A stretch of 64,000 nucleotides of DNA from Streptomyces fodineus. GTDB lineage: Bacteria; Actinomycetota; Actinomycetes; Streptomycetales; Streptomycetaceae. The notes under the pieces were generated by a model. The model made no database searches, was not told the DNA's origin, and saw only the letters and a list, made by a program, of their open reading frames with translations. The stretch is from assembly GCF_001735805.1 (NCBI RefSeq), contig NZ_CP017248.1:3658001-3722000 (forward strand). The letters are read 5' to 3'. A program made the position numbers and the translations under genes. Positions 7,752-17,000 of the stretch are shown in pieces (the stretch's first letter is position 1; each line of letters opens with the position of its first letter).

Positions 7752-8066
7752 TGGATCACTCCAGGGTTTTGGCCCACGGAAGGCCCACATCTGGTGGTGC
7801 TGCGTCGTCTGCTTCCGGAATCCGGCACCGGCCGCCGCAAAGGCATAGGCCTGTGCCTGTGCCGCTACCGCTTCCAGTGCCTTGGTCGGTCGCTCATTGC
7901 GCTCACGGACGGGAAGGCCCGCGGGTGCAAGGGAGAACGCCGGACGCTCGGCACGAATGCCGGACAGACCGGTGCCCTGGTGGAAGGCGCCGAGCATGCA
8001 CAGGGAGACGGCCGAGCGATCGGTCAGTTTGGCCGTGCTGGTGGTGCTGGTGTTGATGCTGATCAC
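7746..8066 (-). CDS. Upstream ORF (leader polypeptide) of wblC
   Basis: This ORF encodes 106 residues with no recognisable domain. It starts at GTG 8066 with an excellent AGGAGG eight bases upstream and lies wholly inside the wblC leader. It is rich in Ala, Gln and Arg, and begins MISINTSTTSTAKLTDRSAV. Its stop is in a short palindrome just before the terminator hairpin. Known wblC/whiB7 leaders carry a translated upstream ORF that lets ribosome stalling control the terminator. The strong ribosome binding site and stop position fit this role. Whether the protein itself has a function is unclear. Confidence 0.65.
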   Translation of the reverse strand: MISINTSTTSTAKLTDRSAVSLCMLGAFHQGTGLSGIRAERPAFSLAPAGLPVRERNERPTKALEAVAAQAQAYAFAAAGAGFRKQTTQHHQMWAFRGPKPWSDPA

Positions 8067-8171
8067 TGGACTCGCCTCCTCTCGGCGTCTTGGGGGACTG
8101 GGGTGAACCAGTCCGTTCGGATATGCAAGTACATCACGGAGCTGGGCCCTTCGAGAAGGCCGCGGCTTCCG

Positions 8172-8219
8172 TGCCTAGAACCTATGGGGATTGCCGGGGC
8201 ATGCGCAAACTATTTTTTC
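8172..8219 (-). promoter_or_regulatory. wblC promoter with WblC-type AT-rich box
   Basis: Reading leftward: an AT-rich box, GAAAAAATAGT, at 8209-8219 abuts a -35-like TTGCGC (8203-8208). An 18-base spacer follows, then a -10 TAGGTT (8179-8184). An AT-rich motif just upstream of the -35 element is the established WhiB7/WblC recognition feature, so this is probably the autoregulated promoter. Transcription starting near 8172 would give a leader of about 600 bases. The promoter begins 13 bases after the uvrD2 stop codon. Confidence 0.7.
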
Positions 8220-8231
8220 GACGAGTTCGTA

Positions 8232-10427
8232 TCAGTCGTCCTCGTCGGCGTCCCCGACGTCGTGACCTGCGCAGATGGCCAGAACGTCGGTTCCGTAGCT
8301 GCGCAGCTTGCGGCTGAGGACACCGGGGATGCGGGACAGCTCGGCGGAACTCTCGGGCCGGGCCTCGGCGATGGCCATCAGGGTGCGGTCGGTGAAGACG
8401 CAGAAGTCCGGCTGTCCGCTGCGCTCGGCCTGTACCGCCCGCCACTCGCGCAGCCGTTCGTAGAGCCCTTCGTCCATGTCCGAGGGGCAGTCCTCACAGC
8501 GCATCAGTTTCATCTCGCCCGCTTCGGTGAGCGTGCGGCCGCAGACCCGGCAACGGGCGGGGGTGCGCTGGGCACGCCGGGGAGCGGTGGCGGTTCCTGC
8601 GACTGTCCCGCGCTCGACGCCTCCGGTGCCGCCGCCGCCCGTGTGGCCGACGGTGGCGGTGGTGCCGGGACGCAGCCCGTCGAGGAAGCGGCTCGGTCTG
8701 CGGTTGGGACGGCCGCCCGGCGAGCGGGACAGCGCCCAGGAGACATGGAGCCGTTCCCGCGCGCGGGTGACACCGACGTAGAGGAGCCGGCGTTCCTCCT
8801 CGATCTGCTCGTCGGTCCTGGCGTAGGTGATGGGCAGCATGCCCTCGGCGATGCCGGCCAGGAAGACGACGTCCCACTCCAGGCCCTTGGCGGCGTGCAG
8901 GGAGGCGAGGGTGACGCCCTGGACGGTGGGGGCGTGCTGGGCGTTCGCCCGCTCGTCCAGTTCCGTGACGAAGTCGCCGAGGGCGGCGCCGGGCTTGGCT
9001 GCGGCGAGGTCCTGGGCGAGGTTGACCAGGGCGGCGAGGGATTCCCAGCGCTCTCTGACGACGCCGGAGCCGGCCGGGGGCTCGGTGGTCCAGCCCTCTC
9101 CGGACAGGACGGCACGCACCTGGGAGGGCAGGTCCACGGCGTCGTCCAGAAGGGAGTCGTTGCCGCCGAAGCGGGCCGCGCCGCGCAGGGCGATGCCGGC
9201 CTTGCGCACCTCGGGCCGGTCGAAGAAGCGCTCGGCGCCGCGCAGCTGGTAGGGGACGCCGGCGTCGGCGAGGGCCTGCTCGTAGGTCTCGGACTGGGCG
9301 TTCGTACGGAACAGGACGGCGATCTCGGCGGCCGGGACGCCCGCGTCGATCAGCTCGCGGATGCGGCGGGCGGCGCCTTCGGCCTCGGCGGGCTCGTCGG
9401 TGTACTCGGTGTAGACCGGCTCGGGGCCGGGGGTGCGCTGGGAGACCAGTTCCAGCCGGTGGTCGGCGGCGCGGCCGCGGGCCTGGGCGAGCAGGCCGTT
9501 GGCAAGGTGGACCACCTGGGGGGTGGAACGGTAGTCGCGGACGAGTTTGACGACGGTGGCGCCGGGGTGCCGGGTGCGGAAGTCGAGAAGGTGGTCGGGT
9601 GTTGCTCCCGTGAACGAGTAGATGGTCTGGCTGGCGTCGCCGACGACGCACAGGTTGTCGCGGTCGCCGAGCCACAGCTCCAGCAGCCGCTGCTGCAGGG
9701 GGCTGACGTCCTGGTATTCGTCGACGACGAAGTGCTGGTACTGCGCGCGAACCTGTTCGGCGATGTCGTGCCGGTCCTGGAGGATGGCGACGGTCAGGAG
9801 CAGGACGTCCTCGAAGTCGATCACCGCGCGGTCGCGCTTGAGGTCTTCGTAGGCCGCGTAGAGATGGGCGATCTCGGCGGGGTCGCGCGGGACCTCGCGG
9901 CCAGCCTTCGCAGCCGCGTACGGGTAGTCGGCGGGGATGGTCTGGGTGACCTTGGACCATTCGATCTCGGCGGTGACGTCCCGCAGCTCGCCCCGGTCGA
10001 GCCGGGTGCCCAGGCTTGCGGCGGCGTCGGCGACGAGCTGGATCTTGCGGTCGATGAGCCGGGGCATGCCGCCACCGATCGCTTTCGGCCAGAAGTACTG
10101 CAGCTGGCGCAGGGCAGCGGAGTGGAAGGTGCGGGCCTGGACGCCGTGCGCGCCGAGCTGGCGCAGCCGGCCGCGCATCTCTCCTGCGGCGCGGTTGGTG
10201 AAGGTGACGGCGAGCACGCTGGAGGGCTGGAGGATTCCGGCGCGCACTCCGTAGGCGATGCGGTGGGTGATCGCCCGGGTCTTGCCCGTGCCCGCTCCGG
10301 CGAGGACGCACACCGGGCCGTGCAGGGCGGTGGCCACCGCGCGCTGCTCGGGGTCGAGCCCTTCGAGCACCGCGTCGGCAGAGTCCGGTGCCTGCGGGAA
10401 GAGGGTGGAGTGCGTTGCTGCTGTCAC
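8232..10427 (-). CDS. uvrD2: ATP-dependent DNA helicase UvrD2
   Basis: A 731-residue superfamily 1A helicase. Motifs in order are Walker A GAGTGKT near 50, motif II VDEYQDVSPLQQ, motif III GDASQTIYSFTGA, motif IV VRDYRST, motif V SLHAAKGLEWDVVF and motif VI VGVTRARERLHVSW. A tetracysteine module follows (CRVCG ... CEDCP) and then a C-terminal HRDC domain. This order is that of actinobacterial UvrD2, a 3'-5' helicase whose tetracysteine module supports unwinding. GTG 10427 gives the family N-terminus (VTAATHSTLFP). The gene is divergent from the mycoredoxin gene. Confidence 0.93.
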   Translation of the reverse strand: MTAATHSTLFPQAPDSADAVLEGLDPEQRAVATALHGPVCVLAGAGTGKTRAITHRIAYGVRAGILQPSSVLAVTFTNRAAGEMRGRLRQLGAHGVQARTFHSAALRQLQYFWPKAIGGGMPRLIDRKIQLVADAAASLGTRLDRGELRDVTAEIEWSKVTQTIPADYPYAAAKAGREVPRDPAEIAHLYAAYEDLKRDRAVIDFEDVLLLTVAILQDRHDIAEQVRAQYQHFVVDEYQDVSPLQQRLLELWLGDRDNLCVVGDASQTIYSFTGATPDHLLDFRTRHPGATVVKLVRDYRSTPQVVHLANGLLAQARGRAADHRLELVSQRTPGPEPVYTEYTDEPAEAEGAARRIRELIDAGVPAAEIAVLFRTNAQSETYEQALADAGVPYQLRGAERFFDRPEVRKAGIALRGAARFGGNDSLLDDAVDLPSQVRAVLSGEGWTTEPPAGSGVVRERWESLAALVNLAQDLAAAKPGAALGDFVTELDERANAQHAPTVQGVTLASLHAAKGLEWDVVFLAGIAEGMLPITYARTDEQIEEERRLLYVGVTRARERLHVSWALSRSPGGRPNRRPSRFLDGLRPGTTATVGHTGGGGTGGVERGTVAGTATAPRRAQRTPARCRVCGRTLTEAGEMKLMRCEDCPSDMDEGLYERLREWRAVQAERSGQPDFCVFTDRTLMAIAEARPESSAELSRIPGVLSRKLRSYGTDVLAICAGHDVGDADEDD

Positions 10428-10609
10428 ACCGCCATGCTGCCAGGTCGCCCGGGACTGCCGTGCCGGTTGTCCACAGGCGGGCACCGATAGTCGTATGAAT
10501 GCGGCAGGCGTCACAGCGGCCTGTGGATACCCCCGGTGGGAATGGCCGGCGGCTCGCGTACGTTCTCCCCCTGGACGACTTTCCGAGCTGCCTGAGGAGC
10601 GCGAGAGAC

Positions 10610-10852
10610 ATGCAGGGCACTGTGACGATGTACAGCACGACTTGGTGCGGCTACTGCCGGCGGCTGAAGAGCCAGCTGGAACGGGAGGGCATCGCCTACA
10701 CCGAGATCAACATCGAGCAGGACCCCGAGTCCGCCATTTTTGTCGAGAAGGCGAATGGCGGAAACCAGACGGTCCCGACCGTGCTCTTCGCGGACGGCAC
10801 CACGCTGACGAACCCGTCGCTGGCCCAGGTGAAGCAGAAGCTCGCCGCGTGA
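10610..10852 (+). CDS. mrx1: Mycoredoxin (glutaredoxin-like mycothiol-dependent oxidoreductase)
   Basis: A small thioredoxin-fold protein of 80 residues with active site CGYC at 13-16 and the cis-proline segment QTVPTVLF near 53-60. Mycoredoxins reduce mycothiol-mixed disulfides in Actinobacteria. ATG 10610 is preceded by GAGGAG, and the upstream part of the open frame lacks family similarity. Sitting beside uvrD2 and close to wblC, it repeats the mycobacterial arrangement. A strong bidirectional terminator follows the gene. Confidence 0.93.
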   Translation: MQGTVTMYSTTWCGYCRRLKSQLEREGIAYTEINIEQDPESAIFVEKANGGNQTVPTVLFADGTTLTNPSLAQVKQKLAA

Positions 10853-10883
10853 CGTGCCGCGGGTTTCCGCGGTGATCACGGCA

Positions 10884-10919
10884 AGGGCGGCCCCTGATCC
10901 TTCTTTCAGGGGCCGCCCT
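10884..10919. terminator. Bidirectional terminator, mrx1/methyltransferase
   Basis: A perfect 14-bp stem (10884-10897 with 10906-10919) and 8-base loop lie between convergent genes. The methyltransferase stop codon (10906-10908) is inside the right arm, so the end of that coding sequence doubles as terminator. Confidence 0.85.
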
Positions 10920-11520
10920 GCTGTGTCTTGTCCCAGACGACGACGTAGCGCCACAGCAAGCGGCGCCGGTAGCGGCAGCCGGGCAGCAGGCGGTGGGCGG
11001 CCTCGCGGACCTCGGCCCAGTGCATGGTCGACTTCTCCATGGGCATGTCGGCCGGGCCGCGCTTGCCGCCGTGCAAGCGCGCGAGCAGTCTGCTCACGGG
11101 CAGCCCGCAGCCGCTGATCAGCCAGTCGCGCAGGGTGTGGTTGCGGGCGAGCCCGACCACGACCAGTCGGCCGCCGGGCGCGACCAGCCGGGTCAGGGCG
11201 CCGATCGCGTCCTCGAACCGGGTGTGGTGCACGACCGCGACCGCGCTGACGAACGCGTAGGCGCCCGCGGGCAGCGCGGCGCCGTCCAGGTAGTCGGCCT
11301 GCACGAAGCTGACGTTCCCGGGCTGCTGGGCGCGGGCCTGCCGGATCATCTCCGGCGAGCGGTCCACGCCCGTCACCTGCTCCGCCCGAGCCGCGAGTTT
11401 GCGGGCCAGCAGCCCGTCGCCGCAACCGACGTCCAGGGCCACGCCGCAGCCGTCGAGTACGGCGGCCAGTACGGCGCGGTGATAGTGGACGTTGTGGTTC
11501 CAGTACGGGTCGCCGGTCAC
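10906..11520 (-). CDS. Class I SAM-dependent methyltransferase
   Basis: A 204-residue protein. Motif I LDVGCGDGLLARKLAARA is at about 29-46, then the acidic end of beta-2 (TGVDRSPEMI), a VQADYLDG segment and APGGRLVVVGLAR as motif III. This is a Methyltransf_11/25-type small-molecule methylase with an unknown acceptor. GTG 11520 is the only reasonable start near the family N-terminus (DPYWNHNVHYHRAVL). The C-terminus ends inside a terminator hairpin. It follows nudC on the same strand with an 11-base gap, so the two may be co-transcribed. Confidence 0.85.
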   Translation of the reverse strand: MTGDPYWNHNVHYHRAVLAAVLDGCGVALDVGCGDGLLARKLAARAEQVTGVDRSPEMIRQARAQQPGNVSFVQADYLDGAALPAGAYAFVSAVAVVHHTRFEDAIGALTRLVAPGGRLVVVGLARNHTLRDWLISGCGLPVSRLLARLHGGKRGPADMPMEKSTMHWAEVREAAHRLLPGCRYRRRLLWRYVVVWDKTQQGGP

Positions 11521-11530
11521 CGGTGACGCC

Positions 11531-12475
11531 TCAGACGAAGCTGCGCGTCGGCAGCGGCTTGCCGTACCACATCTCGATCAGGCGGGCCGCGATGGAGATG
11601 CCGTAGGGCGGCAGCACCTCGCCGGACTCGAAGGCGTCGTGCAGTTCCTCGCGGGAGAACCAGCGGGCCTCGTGGATCTCGTCGCCGTCCACGTCGATCT
11701 CGGTCGAGGTGGCGCGGGCCATGAAGCCGAGCATCAGGCTGGACGGGAAGGGCCAGGGCTGGCTGGCCACGTACTCCACGGGACCGACGGTGACGCCGAC
11801 CTCCTCGGACACCTCGCGGCGCACCGCCTGCTCGATGGACTCGCCGGGTTCGACGAAGCCGGCGAGCGTGGAGAAGCGGCCCTCGGGCCAGTGGACCTGG
11901 CGGCCGAGCAGGATGCGGTCGTCCGCGTCGGTCACGGCCATGATCACTGCGGGGTCGGTGCGCGGGTAGTGCTCGGCGCCGCAGGCCGGGCAGCGGCGGA
12001 TGTGGCCGGCGGCGGCGATGACCGTGCGTTCGCCGCAGCGGGAGCAGAAGCGGTGGGTGCGCTGCCAGTTCTCCAGGCCGACCGCGTGCACCATGAGCCC
12101 GGCGTCGCGTGGGGAGAGCAGCAGGCCCGCCTCCCGCAGCCCGGCGGGACGCGCGGACTGGTCGATACGGCCGGGCAGCGCGTCCTTCTGGAGCGCGAAG
12201 TAGCTGACGCCGTCCTCGTCGATGCCGAGGAAGTAGCGGTGCGCCTCGGTGAGCGGGGCCTCGAAGGAGGGTGTCATGACGAGTTCGGTCCGGCCGTCCG
12301 GGGTCTCGTCGATGAGTACCTGACCGCCGGAGACCACGAAGCAGCGGGTCGTCGGGTGGCTCCACGCCGCCGCGAGCCAGGCCTCGTCCAGCCGGTGGTG
12401 GGCGGCGCGGTCGATGCCGCTCGGTGCGGTCAGCGAGATGGGTCGATCGGCTGTGTCGTCGGTCCAGGTGGTCAC
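11531..12475 (-). CDS. nudC: NAD(+)/NADH pyrophosphatase NudC
   Basis: A 314-residue protein. A four-cysteine zinc ribbon (144, 147, 162, 165) precedes a complete Nudix box at about 206-228 (GFVEPGES then REVSEEVG), followed by the SQPWPFPSSLMLGF motif that marks the NudC subfamily. It hydrolyses NADH to NMNH and AMP, and homologues remove NAD caps from RNA. GTG 12475 is chosen because the additional 70 upstream residues are proline-rich shadow sequence and NudC proteins start TTWTD here. The neighbourhood (nudC, uvrD2, adnAB) matches mycobacteria. Confidence 0.92.
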   Translation of the reverse strand: MTTWTDDTADRPISLTAPSGIDRAAHHRLDEAWLAAAWSHPTTRCFVVSGGQVLIDETPDGRTELVMTPSFEAPLTEAHRYFLGIDEDGVSYFALQKDALPGRIDQSARPAGLREAGLLLSPRDAGLMVHAVGLENWQRTHRFCSRCGERTVIAAAGHIRRCPACGAEHYPRTDPAVIMAVTDADDRILLGRQVHWPEGRFSTLAGFVEPGESIEQAVRREVSEEVGVTVGPVEYVASQPWPFPSSLMLGFMARATSTEIDVDGDEIHEARWFSREELHDAFESGEVLPPYGISIAARLIEMWYGKPLPTRSFV

Positions 12476-12623
12476 GGGTGCTTCCAACTCCCCCAGGGCA
12501 GCGGTTCGTTCGGCGGGCGGTTCGGCGGGACGTACGGCGGGAGGCACCGGACGAGGGCTGGGCGGCCGGGGCGGTCGTTCCAGTGTGCCCGGCTGCGGTG
12601 CCCTCCCGTATGTCGTCGGCGGG

Positions 12624-14027
12624 TCAGGGCGTGGGACGCCAGTGCTCGGCCAGGTCACCCCACAGGTAGGCGCTGGTCTCGACACCCTTGAGCAGGAGGT
12701 CCAGCTCGATCTTTTCGTTGGGGGCGTGCCAGCCGTCGGAGGGGACGGAGATGCCCAGGAAGAGCACGGGGGCGCCGAGGACTTCCTGGAGGTCGGCGGC
12801 GGGTCCGGAGCCGCCCTCGCGGGTGAAGCGGACCGGTCTTTCGAAGGCGCGGCCCATAGCGCGGGCCACGGACCGCAGCGCGGGGTGGTCGAGGGGTGTC
12901 AGGCACGGGCGCGTGGCCGCGGCGAAGACGATCTCGTGCCGGATCCCGGCGGGCAGCTGCTCCTCGGCCCAGGCGCGGACGGCCTGCTCCACCTGGTCGG
13001 GGTCCTGGCCGGCGACCAGCCGGAAGGACAGCTTCACCATGGCCGTGGACGGGATGATCGTCTTGCTGCCGGGGCCCTGGTAGCCGCCGCCGATGCCGTT
13101 GACCTCGGCGGTCGGGCGGGCCCAGATGCGTTCGAGGGTGCTGTAGCCGGCCTCGCCGTGGGTGGCTCGGGACTTGGCGGTGTCCAGCCAGCGCTGTTCG
13201 TCGAAGGGCAGCTCGGCGAACAGCTCGCGCTCGCGGTCGGTCAGTTCCACGATGCCGTCGTAGAAGCCGGGGATCGCCACGCGTGCGTGCTCGTCGTGCA
13301 GGGCGGCGGCCAGGCGGGCGGCCGCGGTGGCCGGGTTGGGTACGGCGCCGCCGAAGGAGCCGGAGTGGATGTCCTGGTCGGGGCCGTACAGCCGGATCTC
13401 GCACTCGGCGAGGCCGCGCATGCCGGTGCAGACGGTCGGGGTGTCCTCGGACCACATGCCGGTGTCCGACACGATCACGGCGTCGGCGGCGAGCCGTGAG
13501 GCGTGCTCCTCGACGAGGGCGCGGAAATGCGGGGAGCCGGACTCCTCCTCGCCCTCGATCAGCAGCTTCAGGTGGACCGCTGGGGCGGTGCGGCCGGTGG
13601 CGGCGAGGTGGGCGCGGACGCCGAGTGTGTGGAAGAACACCTGGCCCTTGTCGTCGGCCGCCCCGCGCGCGTAGAGACGGTTTCCGCGGACGACCGGCTC
13701 GAAGGGGTCGCTGTCCCAGCCGTCCTCGCGGGCGGCGGGCTGCACGTCGTGGTGGCCGTAGACGAGGACGGTGGGCGCCTCGGGGTCGTCCGAGGGCCAC
13801 TCGGCGAAGACGGCCGGAGCGCCCGGGGTCAGCCAGACCTCGGCGGTCGGGAAGCCGGTCTCCTTGAGCTGGGCGGCGAGCCAGTCGGCGCTGCGCCGTA
13901 CGTCGGGCGCGTGGTCGGGCTGGGCCGACACGGACGGGATGCGCAGCCATGCCGCGAGGTCGTCGAGGAAGGCGGCGCGGTGCTGCTCGATGTACGTACG
14001 GACGGCGCTGTCCGGGGTCTGGCTCAT
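12624..14027 (-). CDS. M20-family dipeptidase (zinc metallopeptidase)
   Basis: A 467-residue cytoplasmic M20 peptidase. The first metal ligand is in YGHHDVQP (90-97), then ARGAADDKGQ with the bridging Asp (about 125), and the general base in LIEGEEESGS (157-166). A dimerisation domain (about 200-350) contains YQGPGSKTIIPS. The protein closes with TREGGSGPA and a C-terminal His-containing segment. Family members hydrolyse dipeptides or acyl-amino acids, and the exact substrate cannot be read. ATG 14027 gives MSQTPDS; its ribosome binding site is weak. It is followed by nudC on the same strand. Confidence 0.92.
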   Translation of the reverse strand: MSQTPDSAVRTYIEQHRAAFLDDLAAWLRIPSVSAQPDHAPDVRRSADWLAAQLKETGFPTAEVWLTPGAPAVFAEWPSDDPEAPTVLVYGHHDVQPAAREDGWDSDPFEPVVRGNRLYARGAADDKGQVFFHTLGVRAHLAATGRTAPAVHLKLLIEGEEESGSPHFRALVEEHASRLAADAVIVSDTGMWSEDTPTVCTGMRGLAECEIRLYGPDQDIHSGSFGGAVPNPATAAARLAAALHDEHARVAIPGFYDGIVELTDRERELFAELPFDEQRWLDTAKSRATHGEAGYSTLERIWARPTAEVNGIGGGYQGPGSKTIIPSTAMVKLSFRLVAGQDPDQVEQAVRAWAEEQLPAGIRHEIVFAAATRPCLTPLDHPALRSVARAMGRAFERPVRFTREGGSGPAADLQEVLGAPVLFLGISVPSDGWHAPNEKIELDLLLKGVETSAYLWGDLAEHWRPTP

Positions 14028-14080
14028 GTTCACGAGCCTATCGGCCCGCACTGACATCCTCGGCGGGCGGTTCGTCACAC

Positions 14081-17000
14081 TCAGGTCGTTCGGTGTGCCA
14101 CTTCGGCGTCTTCCGTGAGGAGCCGTTCGAGGGCGGCCCGGTCCGGCAGGTCGTGCGGTCGTACGACCTCGCCGCTGCGCACGTACAGGAAGGCTACCGT
14201 GACCGACTCGGGCGGTACGCCCTGCTGCTCGGCCCAGGCCAGCCGGTAGATGGCGAGCTGAAGCGGGTCGGCGCTGCGGGTGCGGCTGGTCTTCCAGTCG
14301 ACGATCTCGTACGTCGCCTGGTCGCCGTCGCCGTGCTTGTAGACCGCGTCGATCCGGCCCCGCACGACGCGGCCGGCGAGGGTGAGCTGGAAGGGGGACT
14401 CGACCCGGTAGGGGGTGCGCCGGGCGTACTCGCTGCGTTCGAAGGCCTCCTTCAGGGCTTCCAGGTCGTGTTCGTCGGCGATCTCGGCATCGCTGCCGGG
14501 CAGCTCGTCGGGCTCCAGCAGGGGCAGTGTCAGTTCCTCGAAGCGGGCTTCGACCCAGGCGTGGAAGCGGGTGCCCCGGCGCGCGGCCGGTTGCGGGGGG
14601 CGCGGCATGGGGCGCGCGAGTTCCTGTGCGAGCCCGTCCGGGTCCTCGGCCAGGCGCATCAGCTGGGACGCGGTGAGCGTGACGGGCAGCGGGACGTCGG
14701 TGACGGCCTGCCGGGCGCGCAGCAACTCTCCGGTGAGCGCGTCCAGGTCACGGTCCCAGGAGGCGATGGTGCGGGCCTCCTCGGGGGTGAGGTCACCGTC
14801 GTACGACGCCTCGGCGGGACGGTGCGGCGGGGCGGGCGCCTGGTGCGGGATCGTGGGCCGGCGGCCGGCGCTCCGGGTGTCCCGGTCGGCGCGGTCGGCT
14901 GCGCCGGGGGCGTCCGTGTCGTACGGCGGTTCCTCGTCGCCGAAGGGGTCCTCGTCGTACGGGAAGTCCTCGTCGTACGTGTCGTAGGGCGCGTCGTCGT
15001 AGGACTCGTCGCCATAGAGGTCGTCGTCCGGCGGCGGGGGCCAGTCCGGGTCGTCGAGGGCGGCGGGGTCGTGGGCGGCCGGCGGGTGGCCGGTGTCCTG
15101 GGCGGCGAGGGCGTCCAGGTGGGCGAGGACGGTCTCGGCGGCCGCGCGGCGGCGGGCCAGGGCGGCGGCATCCAGCGGGAGCGGCCAGACCTGGTCGGCG
15201 TCGGCGGTGTGCAGGGCGGGGTTCTCCGCGTCCTCGGCAGGCTCCTCGGCCCACGCCTCGATCTCGCCGTGTCCGGCGGCACAGTGGTCGTGGAGTGCCT
15301 GGAGGAAGCCGGAGGGGCCGCGCTTCTTCTTCTGGCTGGGTCCCCACCAGTGGCCGGAGCCGAGCAGCAGGGAGCGGGGGCGGGTGAAGGTGACGTAGCC
15401 GAGGCGGAGCTCCTCGGTGTGCTGGTGGTCCTTCATGGCCTCATGGAAGGCCTTCATGCCGCGCGCGTCCCAGCCCTCGATGTCGGGCAGGGTGTCGGAG
15501 TCGCCACGCAGGGCGTGCGGCACCACCTTGGCCTGCGCCGTCCATTTCTCGCGGCCCTGTGCGCTGGGGAACGTGCCCTTGACCAGTCCGGGAACGGCCA
15601 CGACGTCCCACTCCAGGCCTTTGGACTTGTGGGCGGTGAGCACCTTGACGGTGTTCTCGCCGCCGGGCAGGGCGTTGTCGAGGCCTTTCTCGTACTGCGC
15701 GGCGGTGCGCAGGAAGCCGAGGAAGGCGAGCAGGGTGGCGTCCGCGTCGCTCGCCGCGAAGGAGGCGGCGATGTCGAGGAAGTTGGACAGGGTCTCGCGG
15801 CGGCGGGCGGCCAGGGCGTGCGGGGACGCCGACAGCTCCACCTCCAGGCCGGTGACGGCGAGAACGCGGTGCAGGACGTCCATCAGCGGGTCGGACAGCG
15901 AGCGGCGCAGGTCACGCAGTTCGGCGGCCAGGTGCGCGAAGCGCACGCGCGCGTCCGGGGAGAACGGCAGCTCGTCGTCGTCCCCCTCGCCGTTCAGGGG
16001 TGTTTCGAGGAAGGTGTCGAGGGCGTCCGCGAGCGATGTCACCTCGGCCGGGTCGACCCCTTCGACGGCGGCGGCGAGCCGGCGGTCCGGGTCGTCGGTG
16101 TCGTCCACGCGCGTGTGGACGACCAGCAGGCGGGCGCGGCGGCCGAGCAGGGCGAGGTCGCGGGGGCCGATGCGCCAGCGCGGGCCGGTCAGCAGGCGTA
16201 CCAGGGAGGCGTTGGCCCCGGGGTCCTGAAGGACCTCGCAGACGGCGACGAGGTCGGCGACCTCCGGCAGGTGCAGCAGCCCGGACAGGCCGACCACCTC
16301 GACGGGGATGTCCCGGGCCACGAGGGCGCCCTGGATCTCGGCGAAGTCGGTGGCCGTGCGGCACAGTACGGCGATCTCGCCGGGGGCCGTGCCGGTGTGC
16401 ACGAGGTGGGCGATGGAGTCGGAGATCCAGCCGATCTCCTCGGCGTGGGTGGGCAGCAGGGCGCAGCGGACCGTGCCGTCGTGCTCGGCGCCGGGGGCCG
16501 GGCGCAGGGCCTCCACGCCCGCGTGCATGGCGCGCAGGGGCTCGGCGAGACCATTGGCGAGGTCGAGGAGGCGGCCGCCGCTGCGGCGGTTCTCGCTGAG
16601 CGCCTGACGGGTGGCGGGGCGGCCGTCGGCGTGCGCGAAGTGGGCGGGGAAGTCGTCCAGGTTGGCGACGGAGGCGCCGCGCCAGCCGTAGATGGCCTGG
16701 CAGGGGTCGCCGACCGCGGTCACCGGATGGCCCGTACCGCCGCCGAACAGGCCTGCCAGCAGGACGCGTTGGGCCACGGAGGTGTCCTGGTACTCGTCCA
16801 GGAGCACCACGCGGAACTCCTCGCGCAGCAGGCGGCCCACCTCGGGGATGCGGGCGAGCCGGGCGGACAGGGCGATCTGGTCGCCGAAGTCGAGCAGGTC
16901 GCGTTCGCGCTTGGCCGTGCGGTAGCGCCGGACGAGTTCGGCCAGTTCACGGCGGGCGGCGGCCGTCTCGGGGACCTTGCGCAGCTCGGCGTTGGTGAGC

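Noticed and set aside
7533..10490. A 985-codon plus-strand frame opposite uvrD2 and wblC
   Set aside because: It lies wholly opposite well-supported genes; composition is typical antisense shadow and no domain is seen.
11531..12685. A 70-residue N-terminal extension of NudC
   Set aside because: The extension is proline-rich, overlaps the M20 peptidase 3' end and is absent from the family; GTG 12475 fits better.
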